Source of the DNA: Ruegeria arenilitoris
Lineage (GTDB): Bacteria > Pseudomonadota > Alphaproteobacteria > Rhodobacterales > Rhodobacteraceae
DNA: 62,684 nucleotides
Direction: 5' to 3'
NCBI RefSeq assembly: GCF_013030985.1
Contig: NZ_WPYP01000017.1
Location: 1-62,684 of the forward strand
In this document: positions 1 through 9,200 of the stretch, piece after piece
Position numbering within the stretch: position 1 is the first letter of the stretch
Layout: each line of letters begins with the position of its first letter
Program-made: the position numbers and the translations under genes
Notes under the pieces: generated by a model
The model's database searches: none
Seen by the model: the letters and a program-made list of their open reading frames with translations, nothing else
Told to the model about the DNA's origin: nothing

Positions 1-55
1 CAATCGTGCCGATGTTGACGTGCGGCTTATTACGCTCAAACTTTTCCTTTGCCAT
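1..55 (-). CDS. tuf: Elongation factor Tu, N-terminal 18 codons (cut by window edge)
   Basis: The reverse strand starts with ATG at 55 and encodes MAKEKFERNKPHVNIGTI, the canonical alphaproteobacterial EF-Tu N-terminus leading to the P-loop. EF-Tu delivers aminoacyl-tRNA to the ribosome in the cytoplasm. It lies 60 bases downstream of fusA in the order rpsL-rpsG-fusA-tuf, so it is the last gene of the str operon. A GGAGGCC-like ribosome binding site lies just upstream of the ATG. The rest of the gene is outside the window. Confidence 0.95.
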   Translation of the reverse strand, partial: MAKEKFERNKPHVNIGTI

Positions 56-115
56 GATGGCCTCCTTTTTCGGTAATGAAGGGAGCCCGGTACCCGAGCT
101 CCCTCAAATCTTCGC

Positions 116-2233
116 TTATGCGTATTTCGCCTGGATCTCGTCCGAGATGTTCTGCGGAACCGGATCGTAGTGGTCGAACTGCATGGTGAACTGGGCACGG
201 CCCGACGACATCGAACGCAGAGTGTTGATGTAGCCGAACATGTTCGCCAGCGGAACGAACGCGTCGATCGCGATCGCGTTGCCGCGCGGCTCTTGTCCAG
301 ATACCTGGCCACGACGCGAGGTCAGGTCGCCGATGATACCGCCGGTGTATTCTTCCGGGGTGATCACTTCGACCTTCATGATCGGTTCCAGCAGCTTCGC
401 GCCAGCTTTGCGCATGCCTTCACGCATACACATCCGCGATGCGATTTCGAACGCCAGAACGCTCGAGTCGACGTCGTGGAACTTACCGTCCAGCAGGGCA
501 ACCTTGAAGTCGATCACGGGGAAGCCAGCCAGCGGGCCGCTGTCCATGACCGAGTTGATGCCTTTTTCAACACCCGGGATGTATTCCTTCGGAACGGCAC
601 CACCAACGATGCGGCTTTCGAACGAATAGCCTTCGCCCGCTTCGGTCGGCTGGATCTCCAGCTTGACTTCCGCGAACTGACCCGAACCACCCGACTGTTT
701 CTTGTGGGTGTAGGTGTGCTCGACCGGCATCGAGATGGTTTCACGATAGGCCACCTGCGGTGCACCAATGTTCGCTTCAACCTTGAACTCGCGCTTCAGA
801 CGGTCAACCAGGATGTCCAGGTGAAGTTCGCCCATGCCTTTCATGATGGTCTGACCCGATTCCAGGTCGGTTTCCACACGGAAGGACGGGTCTTCAGCGG
901 CCAGACGGGCCAGACCCTGGGACATCTTCTCTTGGTCGCCCTTGGTTTTGGGCTCAACCGCGATCTCGATCACCGGATCGGGGAAGGTCATGGTTTCCAG
1001 AACCACCGGATCCTTCGCGTCACACAGGGTGTCACCGGTGGTGGTGTCTTTCAGACCCGCCAGCGCGATGATGTCGCCTGCAAACGCTTCTTCGATCTCT
1101 TCCCGGTTGTTCGAGTGCATCATCATCATACGACCGATGCGCTCTTTCTTACCTTTGGTCGAGTTCAGGATCGAGTCACCCTTGTTCATGGTGCCCGAGT
1201 AGATCCGGGTGAAGGTCAGCGAGCCAACGAAGGGGTCGTTCATGATTTTGAACGCCAGGCCCGAGAAGGCCATGTCGTCGTCTGCACGACGGGCGATGTC
1301 ACGAACTTCTTCCTCGTCGCCGGGTTTGAAGCCCATGTAATCAACAACGTCCAGCGGGCTGGGCAGATAGTCGATCACAGCGTTGAGCAGCGGCTGAACG
1401 CCTTTGTTCTTGAACGCCGAACCACCCAGAACCGGAACGAACGCGATGTCTAGGGTACCTTTGCGCAGCAGGGCGCGCAGGGTCGGAACGTCGGGCTCAT
1501 TGCCTTCCAGGTATTCCATCATCGCGTCGTCGTCCATTTCGACGGCCGCTTCGATCATCTTGCCGCGCCATTCGTCAGCCATGTCTTTCAGGCTGTCGCG
1601 GATCGGAGCTTTGATCCAGCTTGCACCCAGATCTTCGCCCTGCCACAGCCACTCTTCCATGGTGACCAGGTCGATCAGACCTTCCAGCTCGGACTCGGCG
1701 CCGATCGGAATACCAACCGGAACAGCGCGTGCGCCGGTGCGGTCTTCGATCATGCGAACGCAGTTGAAGAAGTCTGCGCCGATCTTGTCCATTTTGTTGA
1801 CGAAAACCATACGCGGAACCTTGTAGCGGTCAGCCTGACGCCACACGGTTTCGGTTTGGGGCTCAACACCGGCGTTTGCGTCCAGAACGCAGACGGCACC
1901 GTCGAGAACCGCCAGCGAGCGTTCGACTTCGATGGTGAAGTCAACGTGGCCGGGGGTGTCGATGATGTTCAGGCGGTGCTTGGGCGTTTCTGCGGTCTGA
2001 CCGTCCTCGGTGCGCTCCCAGAAAGTGGTGGTCGCAGCCGAAGTGATGGTGATGCCGCGTTCCTGCTCCTGCTCCATCCAGTCCATGGTGGCTGCACCAT
2101 CGTGCACCTCACCGATGTTGTGGGATTTACCAGTGTAATACAGGATACGCTCCGAGCAGGTGGTCTTACCTGCGTCGATGTGCGCCATGATACCGAAGTT
2201 ACGGTACAGTTCGAGAGGATATTCGCGTGACAT
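116..2233 (-). CDS. fusA: Elongation factor G
   Basis: This 705-residue protein is full length for EF-G, the cytoplasmic GTPase that drives ribosomal translocation and, with RRF, ribosome recycling. The G domain shows the P-loop AHIDAGKTT, the switch I motif ERGITI, DTPGHVDF with the catalytic His, and NKMD. Domains II to V follow, including the domain IV/V stretch around GGSGQFAEV and the C-terminal RGQVSGQEPRGN region. It sits between rpsG (18 bases upstream) and tuf, the standard str operon order. A second, degenerate EF-G-like gene is at 37136-39064; this copy is the housekeeping one. Confidence 0.99.
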   Translation of the reverse strand: MSREYPLELYRNFGIMAHIDAGKTTCSERILYYTGKSHNIGEVHDGAATMDWMEQEQERGITITSAATTTFWERTEDGQTAETPKHRLNIIDTPGHVDFTIEVERSLAVLDGAVCVLDANAGVEPQTETVWRQADRYKVPRMVFVNKMDKIGADFFNCVRMIEDRTGARAVPVGIPIGAESELEGLIDLVTMEEWLWQGEDLGASWIKAPIRDSLKDMADEWRGKMIEAAVEMDDDAMMEYLEGNEPDVPTLRALLRKGTLDIAFVPVLGGSAFKNKGVQPLLNAVIDYLPSPLDVVDYMGFKPGDEEEVRDIARRADDDMAFSGLAFKIMNDPFVGSLTFTRIYSGTMNKGDSILNSTKGKKERIGRMMMMHSNNREEIEEAFAGDIIALAGLKDTTTGDTLCDAKDPVVLETMTFPDPVIEIAVEPKTKGDQEKMSQGLARLAAEDPSFRVETDLESGQTIMKGMGELHLDILVDRLKREFKVEANIGAPQVAYRETISMPVEHTYTHKKQSGGSGQFAEVKLEIQPTEAGEGYSFESRIVGGAVPKEYIPGVEKGINSVMDSGPLAGFPVIDFKVALLDGKFHDVDSSVLAFEIASRMCMREGMRKAGAKLLEPIMKVEVITPEEYTGGIIGDLTSRRGQVSGQEPRGNAIAIDAFVPLANMFGYINTLRSMSSGRAQFTMQFDHYDPVPQNISDEIQAKYA

Positions 2234-2251
2234 TTGTCTAAGCCTCTAGGA

Positions 2252-2722
2252 TTACCAACGGTAATGGCTGAAGGCTTTGTTCGCCTCGGCCATCTTGTGG
2301 GTGTCTTCGCGTTTCTTGACGGCAGTACCACGGGACTGAACAGCATCCAGCAGCTCGCCAGCAAGGCGCTCTTCCATGGTGTTTTCGTTGCGGCCACGCG
2401 CAGCAGTGATCAGCCAGCGGATGGCCAGTGCTTCGCGGCGCTCGGGGCGCACTTCGACCGGAACCTGATAGGTTGCACCACCAACCCGGCGCGAGCGAAC
2501 CTCGACCGACGGTTTGATGTTGTCGAGCGCTTCGTGGAACACTTCGACAGGAGCGCGCTTGATCTTGTTCTCAACGCGGTCAAACGCGTTGTAAACGATG
2601 CGCTCTGCGACCGACTTCTTGCCGTCGATCATCAGGTTGTTCATGAATTTGGTCAGAACCTTGTCGCCAAATTTGGCGTCAGGCAGGACTTCGCGTTTTT
2701 CGGCGGCGTGACGACGTGACAT
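2252..2722 (-). CDS. rpsG: 30S ribosomal protein S7
   Basis: This 156-residue protein, beginning MSRRHAAEKREVLPDAKFGD, is S7, the primary binder of the 3' major domain of 16S rRNA, located at the mRNA exit and E-site side of the small subunit. The length and the central VGGATYQVPVEV motif match the family. It lies 15 bases after rpsL and 18 bases before fusA, so all three are probably translated from one mRNA. In other bacteria S7 represses its own operon by binding the rpsL-rpsG junction; nothing in the sequence proves that here. Confidence 0.99.
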   Translation of the reverse strand: MSRRHAAEKREVLPDAKFGDKVLTKFMNNLMIDGKKSVAERIVYNAFDRVENKIKRAPVEVFHEALDNIKPSVEVRSRRVGGATYQVPVEVRPERREALAIRWLITAARGRNENTMEERLAGELLDAVQSRGTAVKKREDTHKMAEANKAFSHYRW

Positions 2723-2737
2723 ATCAGCCTCTCCTTC

Positions 2738-3109
2738 TTACTTGGGACGCTTCGCGCCGTATTTCGAACGACGTTGCTTACGATCTTTGACGCCCTGAGT
2801 ATCCAGAACACCGCGCAGGATGTGGTAACGCACACCGGGAAGGTCTTTTACACGGCCGCCACGGATCAGAACAACCGAGTGTTCCTGCAGGTTGTGGCTT
2901 TCACCGGGGATGTACGAGATGACCTCGAACCCGTTGGTCAGGCGCACTTTGGCAACCTTACGCATAGCTGAGTTCGGCTTCTTCGGCGTGGTGGTGTAAA
3001 CACGTGTGCAGACGCCGCGTTTCTGCGGGCACTGCTCCAGGTGCATGGACTTCGAGCGTTTTACTTTGGGCTGCCGCGGCTTGCGGATCAGCTGTTGAAT
3101 AGTTGGCAT
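2738..3109 (-). CDS. rpsL: 30S ribosomal protein S12
   Basis: S12 sits at the decoding centre of the 30S subunit. The start at 3109 (MPTIQQLIRKPRQPK) gives 123 residues, the usual alphaproteobacterial length. The reading frame stays open to 3199, but the extra 30 residues are not S12-like and an AGGAA/GGAAGAAACC purine tract lies just upstream of 3109. The decoding-site segments KKPNSAMRK and PGESHNLQEHS are intact. Lys at the streptomycin-resistance position of KKPNSA suggests a wild-type, drug-sensitive allele, going by established rpsL genetics. It is the first gene of rpsL-rpsG-fusA-tuf. Confidence 0.98.
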   Translation of the reverse strand: MPTIQQLIRKPRQPKVKRSKSMHLEQCPQKRGVCTRVYTTTPKKPNSAMRKVAKVRLTNGFEVISYIPGESHNLQEHSVVLIRGGRVKDLPGVRYHILRGVLDTQGVKDRKQRRSKYGAKRPK

Positions 3110-3336
3110 TCCGGTTTCTTCCCCGTTTTGCAACACACATGACATGCACGCGCGTTGCGTGCGGTTAAACTTGCTGCACTTATGCGTCCACAAGCGCAAA
3201 ACCCGCGAGCGTTCCCATTCCGAGGTGAACGTCGCGGTTGGTTATCAGAGGACGCGAACTGCAAAATTGTCCGGGTCTTGACCAGTTCATTACTGGAATC
3301 GGTTATGGGGCGGCCCCCGGCACCGAGATGACGCGC

Positions 3337-3365
3337 GTAATAGGGGGAGTCGGCCCGAGTGTCAA
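3337..3365 (-). promoter_or_regulatory. Sigma-70-type promoter for the str operon
   Basis: On the reverse strand TTGACA (3365-3360) is followed after exactly 17 bases by TATTAC (3342-3337), a near-consensus sigma-70 promoter. It points towards rpsL and predicts a leader of about 220 bases before the S12 start at 3109. The 3110-3506 stretch holds no gene I can support, only this promoter, the leader and the upstream region of the divergent glycosyltransferase. Confidence 0.7.
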
Positions 3366-3506
3366 CAGTACGCCTAATTAGGGGATCAACTGGCCGGTCC
3401 GCCGGGATTTATCAGGGCTCGGCGGGGATTTCCAGCACGACCGCCCGTTGCGGGTTCCTCGGTGCGCAGGCATAGTCTGTTCAACGGTCTGCACCACGGA
3501 TGATTC

Positions 3507-4313
3507 ATGCAAGTCATAGGCCTTTGCCGCTTTTCCTACCCCGCCCATGGCGGCTTTCAGGTCGAACATGACACGATCGAGGAACGCCGACGGTACCTTT
3601 ACAATCCGGCCCGTCTGGAAGAGCGGTTCAGACTGTTCGAAACCACCACCCTGCCCTGTTTCAAGGAACAGACCGATGAGGACTTCCAGTTCCTGATCGT
3701 GATCGGGGATTGCCTGCCGAAACCCGCTTTTGACCGGCTGCACGATCTGACCGCCGGGATGAAGCAGGTCCGGATCATCGCCCGTGCGCCCGCCCGGCAC
3801 CGCAAAGTGATGAAAGAGGTCCTGAACGCCGCGCGCGACAACCCCAGTGCGCCCTGCCTGCAATTCCGCCACGACGATGACGATTCCGTGTCGGTGGATT
3901 TTGTCGAACGCCTGCGCAGCGCTGCGGTCGAGGCTGAAGGTCTGATGGCGAACAACAAAACCGTCGCCATCGACTATAATCAGGGTTTTCTGGCCCGCTT
4001 CGGGGCAGACGGCATTCGGGCCGCGCAGGTGTTTCGGCCTCTGTTAGGTGTCGGATTCGCCATGCATGTACGCGGCGGCTGTGAGCAGACGATCATGAAT
4101 TTCGCCCATCACCGCATCGGGAACTTCATGCCCGTAATCAGCTACCCGGATGCGCCGATGTGGGTGCGCACGCTGAACCAGTTCAACGATTCACCCCATG
4201 CCCGCAACAGCACCACAGAGTTGTCTCCGCTGACGCCCGAGCAGGAGGGCGAATTCATTGCACGCTTTGCTATCGAACAGGATGCGGTCCGGCAGGCTCA
4301 CTCTGCGGTGTGA
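3507..4313 (+). CDS. Putative rhamnosyltransferase-family glycosyltransferase
   Basis: This 268-residue cytoplasmic protein begins MQVIGLCRFSYPAHGGFQ and carries a GT-A-like layout: a central FRHDDDDSVSVDFV acidic stretch (about residues 119-132) in the position of a nucleotide-sugar/metal site, and a preceding FLIVIGDCLP strand. It resembles the putative rhamnosyl transferase family (PF11316-like) common in roseobacters, probably acting on cell-surface polysaccharide; donor and acceptor are not known. It is divergent from rpsL and its 3' end overlaps the convergent DMT transporter gene by 16 bases. Family call is from recognition of the sequence pattern. Confidence 0.7.
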   Translation: MQVIGLCRFSYPAHGGFQVEHDTIEERRRYLYNPARLEERFRLFETTTLPCFKEQTDEDFQFLIVIGDCLPKPAFDRLHDLTAGMKQVRIIARAPARHRKVMKEVLNAARDNPSAPCLQFRHDDDDSVSVDFVERLRSAAVEAEGLMANNKTVAIDYNQGFLARFGADGIRAAQVFRPLLGVGFAMHVRGGCEQTIMNFAHHRIGNFMPVISYPDAPMWVRTLNQFNDSPHARNSTTELSPLTPEQEGEFIARFAIEQDAVRQAHSAV

Positions 4314-5182
4314 GAGTGCCGCTCGCGGAAAAGCGTGAACAACCCGGCCCCCACGACCAATGCCGCCCCGAGCAATGTAACCGAGTCCGGCCAGTCGCCG
4401 AACACCAGCCAGCCCAGGACCAGCGCCCAGATCAGGCTGGAATAGCGAAACGGCGCGACAAATCCGACATCCCCAACGCGCATGACCATGACGCTGCACA
4501 GGTACCCGGTCAGCACAAACACCGCCGCGCACGCGACCATCAGCCCTGCCCCTGTCGGCACCGGCTGCCAGCCGGAGGCGAGAGAGGCACACGCGGCTGC
4601 AACGGTGATGGTGAACGAGGTCGCCAATGTAACGGCCAACGAGGGCACATGGATCGACATACGCCGCGTGATCAGATCGCGGATCGTGACCGACACAACC
4701 GCGATCAGCGCGTAGATGGCATAGATGCTGAACCCTTCGGGGCCCGGTCGCACAATCAGCAGCATACCGAGAAACCCCAGCGCAATGGCCAGAACGCGCC
4801 GCCAACCGATCTGTTCACCGAAGAACACCACCGCACCAAGGGTCACCGTCAGCGGCAGGGCCTGCAATACAGCTGTCACATTGGCCAGCGGCATATGCAG
4901 CAGCGCAGTCAGAAAGAAGAATGTTGCCGACAGCTCGGCCAGACACCGCGCCGCCACCAGCCATTTGTCGTGGCGTGGGAAGTTCAGATGCAGCGCCCCC
5001 AAATGCCGCGCCAGCAGATACACCAGAACCGTCGCCAGAACCCCGCGCATTGCCACCATCTGGAACAGCGGCACCTCTGCCCCCGCGGCCTTGATCAGCG
5101 CATCATTGATCGTAAAGGCCGCCATACTGCCCATCATCAGCAGCGCGCCCTTCATGTTCGAGTTCATAGTGGCGGCATCCAA
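4298..5182 (-). CDS. DMT-superfamily (EamA) transporter
   Basis: This 294-residue inner-membrane protein has about ten hydrophobic segments in two halves, each an EamA repeat, as in drug/metabolite transporters. Typical features include the N-terminal MKGALLMMGSMAAFTINDALIKAAG helix (written in part) and a second-half segment around FVAPFRYSSLIWALVLGW. Such proteins export amino acids, nucleosides or other metabolites; the substrate cannot be read from sequence. Its 3' end overlaps the convergent glycosyltransferase gene by 16 bases. The next gene upstream (macrodomain, ending at 5254) is on the same strand but 71 bases away, so co-transcription is possible but unproven. Confidence 0.9.
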   Translation of the reverse strand: MDAATMNSNMKGALLMMGSMAAFTINDALIKAAGAEVPLFQMVAMRGVLATVLVYLLARHLGALHLNFPRHDKWLVAARCLAELSATFFFLTALLHMPLANVTAVLQALPLTVTLGAVVFFGEQIGWRRVLAIALGFLGMLLIVRPGPEGFSIYAIYALIAVVSVTIRDLITRRMSIHVPSLAVTLATSFTITVAAACASLASGWQPVPTGAGLMVACAAVFVLTGYLCSVMVMRVGDVGFVAPFRYSSLIWALVLGWLVFGDWPDSVTLLGAALVVGAGLFTLFRERHSHTAE

Positions 5183-5253
5183 AACTAACGACAGCTCAAC
5201 CCATAGACAAAACGTACAATGGTCTTGTCAACGGCCCTTTCCGTTGGATTTTG

Positions 5254-5709
5254 TCAGCCGGAATATACAACCAGCGTATGATCCAATCCCTCAAGCGCCT
5301 TTTGGATGCGTGGCTCAATCTCGCCCCAATCACCGCGCGCCAGCCCCGCACCGATAAGTGGATAGCCAATCCGCGCAGCGGGAAATCTTTGCGCGACGTC
5401 GTCAAAACAGCTTGAGATCGCGTTGTAATCAGCTTTCAGCCCACGCCCCCTCCAATCGAACTGAGTGTAGGCATTCACGATGGTGAAATTAACTGCATCG
5501 ACCCTTACCGAAGCAATTGAGATTGTCCCCAACTTAGTACGGACGCCATATTCAGTGCGCTTGTCAGCCTCGAGCGCTGCGGGAAACCGCGCCGCAATCG
5601 TTTTCGCAATCCCGGCCCCCATCGTGTGGAAACAGTTACATCCGTGGACAATGACATCGAACTCGCCATCGGTCGCCAATTGGATCAGGTCGCCTTTTAC
5701 AGTTTTCAT
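5254..5709 (-). CDS. Macrodomain protein (ADP-ribosyl hydrolase family)
   Basis: This 151-residue stand-alone macrodomain starts GDLIQLA near residue 5. It shows VHGCNCFHTMGAGIAKTI (about 21-38), the loop that binds ADP-ribose, and GYPLIGAGLARGDW (about 114-127), the second phosphate-binding loop. The GAGIA pattern is closest to TARG1/DarG-like macrodomains, which remove ADP-ribose from proteins or from thymidine in DNA. Its ATG overlaps the stop of the NADAR gene (ATGA at 5709-5706), so the two are translationally coupled and probably work in the same ADP-ribose pathway. The substrate is an inference. Confidence 0.85.
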   Translation of the reverse strand: MKTVKGDLIQLATDGEFDVIVHGCNCFHTMGAGIAKTIAARFPAALEADKRTEYGVRTKLGTISIASVRVDAVNFTIVNAYTQFDWRGRGLKADYNAISSCFDDVAQRFPAARIGYPLIGAGLARGDWGEIEPRIQKALEGLDHTLVVYSG

Positions 5710-6179
5710 TGATCTACCCTCTCGCGCGTCTGCAATTCCCTACGAACCTTCATCAATATCTTACCAAGCTTGTTCAATCCCTGTCCGTCCGACCCGCACC
5801 CCCAATAGGAATCCATCGGCGCGTTCTCGACGATTTTCGCCGTTCCAGTATTCAGCAGCAATTCACAAGGGCGCTCGTGCGTGGCAAACTTGACCCGAAC
5901 GGCATCCAGCATGATCTGATCTTTCACCTCATCCCAATCCGACCGAAGAGCAACGTTCCGGGTCATACCCAGCGCCTTGGCGTTCTTCGGTTTGCTGCAA
6001 AGCCGAATACGTTCACGATATCCTGCATCATGGAATTTCTGGGCTTGGAAAAAGTGCTCGACCGTGCGCCACCACATCCCATCCATGGCAACGCCAAATG
6101 GTGCAAAGTTCGAGAACTCGGCATATGGGTCCGTTTGCGCATAGAAGTAAATGACTGATTCAAATTCGTTTTCACTCAT
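5706..6179 (-). CDS. NADAR-family (YbiA-like) protein
   Basis: With the start MSENEFESVIYFY at 6179 this is a 157-residue NADAR protein. The core signature is visible: FSNFAPFGVAMDG (about 22-34), VEHFFQAQKF (about 41-50) and the C-terminal SYWGCGSDGQGLNKLGKIL. NADAR proteins cleave N-glycosidic bonds; some members remove ADP-ribose from guanosine in DNA, while YbiA/RibX-type members act on riboflavin intermediates. The coupling to a macrodomain favours the ADP-ribose role. The frame stays open to 6257, but that extension runs into the rpoC terminator hairpin, so the internal ATG is preferred. Confidence 0.85.
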   Translation of the reverse strand: MSENEFESVIYFYAQTDPYAEFSNFAPFGVAMDGMWWRTVEHFFQAQKFHDAGYRERIRLCSKPKNAKALGMTRNVALRSDWDEVKDQIMLDAVRVKFATHERPCELLLNTGTAKIVENAPMDSYWGCGSDGQGLNKLGKILMKVRRELQTRERVDQ

Positions 6180-6246
6180 ACAGCAAACGAACACCAGAAT
6201 GCGCTGCAAACGCAAGCTCTCAGGCTTCTTCCACGGTGCCAAAAGA

Positions 6247-6274
6247 AAAGGCCCCACGTTTCCGCAGGGCCTTT
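6247..6274 (-). terminator. Rho-independent terminator after rpoC
   Basis: Arms AAAGGCCC (6247-6254) and GGGCCTTT (6267-6274) form a perfect 8-bp stem. Read in the minus direction the second arm runs into TCTTTT. It lies 22 bases beyond the rpoC stop and would end the rpoB-rpoC transcript before the NADAR gene. Confidence 0.8.
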
Positions 6275-6295
6275 CCTGAATTTATGCCAGTGCGC

Positions 6296-9200
6296 TTACT
6301 CGCGGCTTTCCGGGGTTTCCACCAGAACGTCCAGCTCGTCGCCGACCATGTCGTCGTCCATCATCGGCGCAGCCAGGGCAGCGGCCGCTTCGGCCTCTTC
6401 CCGGCGGGCTTCGATCACGACGTTGTCGCGCGATTGCGCAACCTGACGCACGGCCTGGGTCGCACCACCGGTACCGGCAGGGATCAGACGACCGACGATG
6501 ACGTTCTCTTTCAGGCCTACCAGTTTGTCCTTCTTGCCCTGAACCGACGCTTCGGTCAGCACGCGGGTGGTTTCCTGGAACGACGCCGCCGAGATGAACG
6601 AACGCGTCTGCAGCGAGGCTTTGGTGATCCCCAGAAGGATCGGCTCGCCCTGTGCCGGACGACCACCGCGGGCGATGGTCTTCTCGTTGGCCGCGTCGAA
6701 CTCCTGCTTGTCGACATGCTCGCCTTTCAGCAGGGTGGTGTCGCCTGAATCCAGGATCTCCCACTTCTGCAGCATCTGGCGCACGATGACTTCGATGTGC
6801 TTGTCGTTGATCTTCACGCCCTGCAGACGATACACGTCCTGCACCTCGTCGATCATGTAATCCGCCAGCGCTTCGACACCCATGATGGACAGGATGTCAT
6901 GCGGAGCCGGGTTACCGTCCATGATGTAGTCACCCTTCTGCACGAAGTCGCCTTCCTGCACCGGGATGTGCTTGCCCTTGGGCACCATGTACTCGATCGT
7001 TTCCATCGACTCGTCAGCTGGTTCGATGCTGATGCGGCGCTTGTTCTTGTAGTCGCGGCCAAAGCGCACGTAACCATCGGCTTCTGCGATGATCGCGTGA
7101 TCTTTCGGACGGCGGGCTTCGAACAGTTCGGCCACACGCGGCAGACCACCGGTGATGTCCTTAGTCTTGGCGCCTTCACGCGGGATACGCGCGACAACGT
7201 CACCGGCTTCGATGGTCTGGCCATCTTCGACCGACAGGATCGCGTCCACCGACATCGGATAGTGAACCGGGTTGCCCGCATCGTTGCGGACCGGCTCGCC
7301 ATCTTCACCGACCAGAATGATCTCGGGCTTCAGGTCGCTGCCTTTGGGGGCGGCGCGCCAGTCGATCACGATCTTCTGGGTCATACCGGTTGCTTCGTCG
7401 GTCTCGTCGCGGACGGCAAGGCCCGAAACCAGGTCGACGTATTTCGCGGTACCGGCTTTCTCGGCGATGATCGGCAGAGTGTAGGGATCCCACTCGAACA
7501 GCTTGTCGCCACGTGCCACCTTGGTGCCGTCCTTGACGAACAGCTTGGAGCCGTAGCCCAGCTTGAAGCTGGCGCGCTCTTCGCCGTGCTCGTCGTTGAT
7601 GACAACCTTCATGTTCCGGCCCATGACCAGGCTTTCGCCTGCGGCATTGACCAGAATCTGCGGGTTCTCGAACGCGACAACACCGTCCTGGTTGGCTTCC
7701 TGGAACGACTGCTGACCACCTTGCGCAACACCACCGATGTGGAAGGTCCGCATCGTCAGCTGCGTACCGGGTTCACCGATGGACTGGGCGGCGATGATGC
7801 CGACAGCCTCACCCGTGTTTACCATGGTGCCGCGTGCAAGGTCACGACCGTAGCAGGTTGCACAGACGCCTTCCTCGGACTCACAGGTCAGAGGCGAACG
7901 GATGCGCATCGACGCAACGGCAGCCTCGTCGATCATGTCAGCCATACGCTCATCGATCAGCTGGCCTGCAGCGACCAGAACCTCGTCCGTGCCCGGACGC
8001 AGAACGTCATCGGCAGAGACGCGGCCCAGCACACGTTCGGCCAGCGAGGCAACAACCTCACCGTCGTTGACGGCAGCTTCGGCGGTGATCGCACGTTCGG
8101 TGCCACAGTCGATCTCACGAACGATACAGTCCTGAGCGACGTCCACCAGACGACGGGTCAGATAACCCGAGTTCGCCGTCTTCAGAGCGGTATCCGACAG
8201 ACCCTTACGGGCACCGTGGGTCGAGTTGAAGTACTCGAGAACGGTCAGACCTTCTTTAAAGTTCGAGATGATCGGCGTCTCGATGATGTCACCGTTCGGC
8301 TTGGCCATCAGGCCGCGCATACCGCCCAGCTGTTTCATCTGAGTGACCGAACCACGCGCACCCGAGTGGGCCATCATGTAGACCGAGTTCGGTTCCTGCT
8401 CGGATCCGTCCGCAGCCCGATCTGACGACGAGATCGTGCTCATCATCGCCTCGGTGACGCGGTCGTTACACTTCGACCAGGCATCGACAACTTTGTTGTA
8501 CTTTTCGCCCTGAGTGATCAGGCCGTCCATGTACTGCTGTTCAAAGTCCTTCACCTGACCGCGGGTGTCATCAACGATGCCCCACTTGTCATCCGGAATG
8601 ACCATGTCGTCCTTACCGAACGAGATGCCCGCCTTGAACGCTTCTTTGAAGCCCATCGACATGATCTGGTCACAGAAGATGACCGACTCTTTCTGACCGC
8701 AGTAACGGTAGACGGTGTCGATCACCTGCTGCACTTCTTTCTTCCGCAGCAGGCGGTTGACCAGCTCGAACGGCGCCTTGTTGTTCATCGGCAGCAGAGC
8801 ACCCAGGCGCAGACGGCCCGGAGTGGTCTCGTAACGCTTCTGAACTTCGTTGCCTTCGTCGTCGATCTGCGTGATCCGCGCGGTGATTTTCGAGTGCAGG
8901 TGCACTTCGCCCGAATCCAGTGCGTGCTGAACTTCGTCGATCGAACCGAACACCTTGCCTTCGCCAGGCATGCCTTCACGTTCCAGGGTCACATAGTAGA
9001 GACCCAGGATCATATCCTGCGAGGGAACGATGATCGGTGCGCCGTTTGCGGGCGACAGAACGTTGTTCGTCGACATCATCAGAACGCGCGCTTCCAGCTG
9101 GGCCTCAAGGCTCAGCGGGACGTGAACGGCCATCTGGTCACCGTCGAAGTCGGCGTTAAAGGCCGAACAGACCAGCGGGTGCAGCTGGATCGCTTTACCT

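Noticed and set aside
3110..3199. 30-residue N-terminal extension of S12
   Set aside because: S12 begins MPTIQQL; the extension is not conserved and a ribosome binding site precedes the internal ATG.
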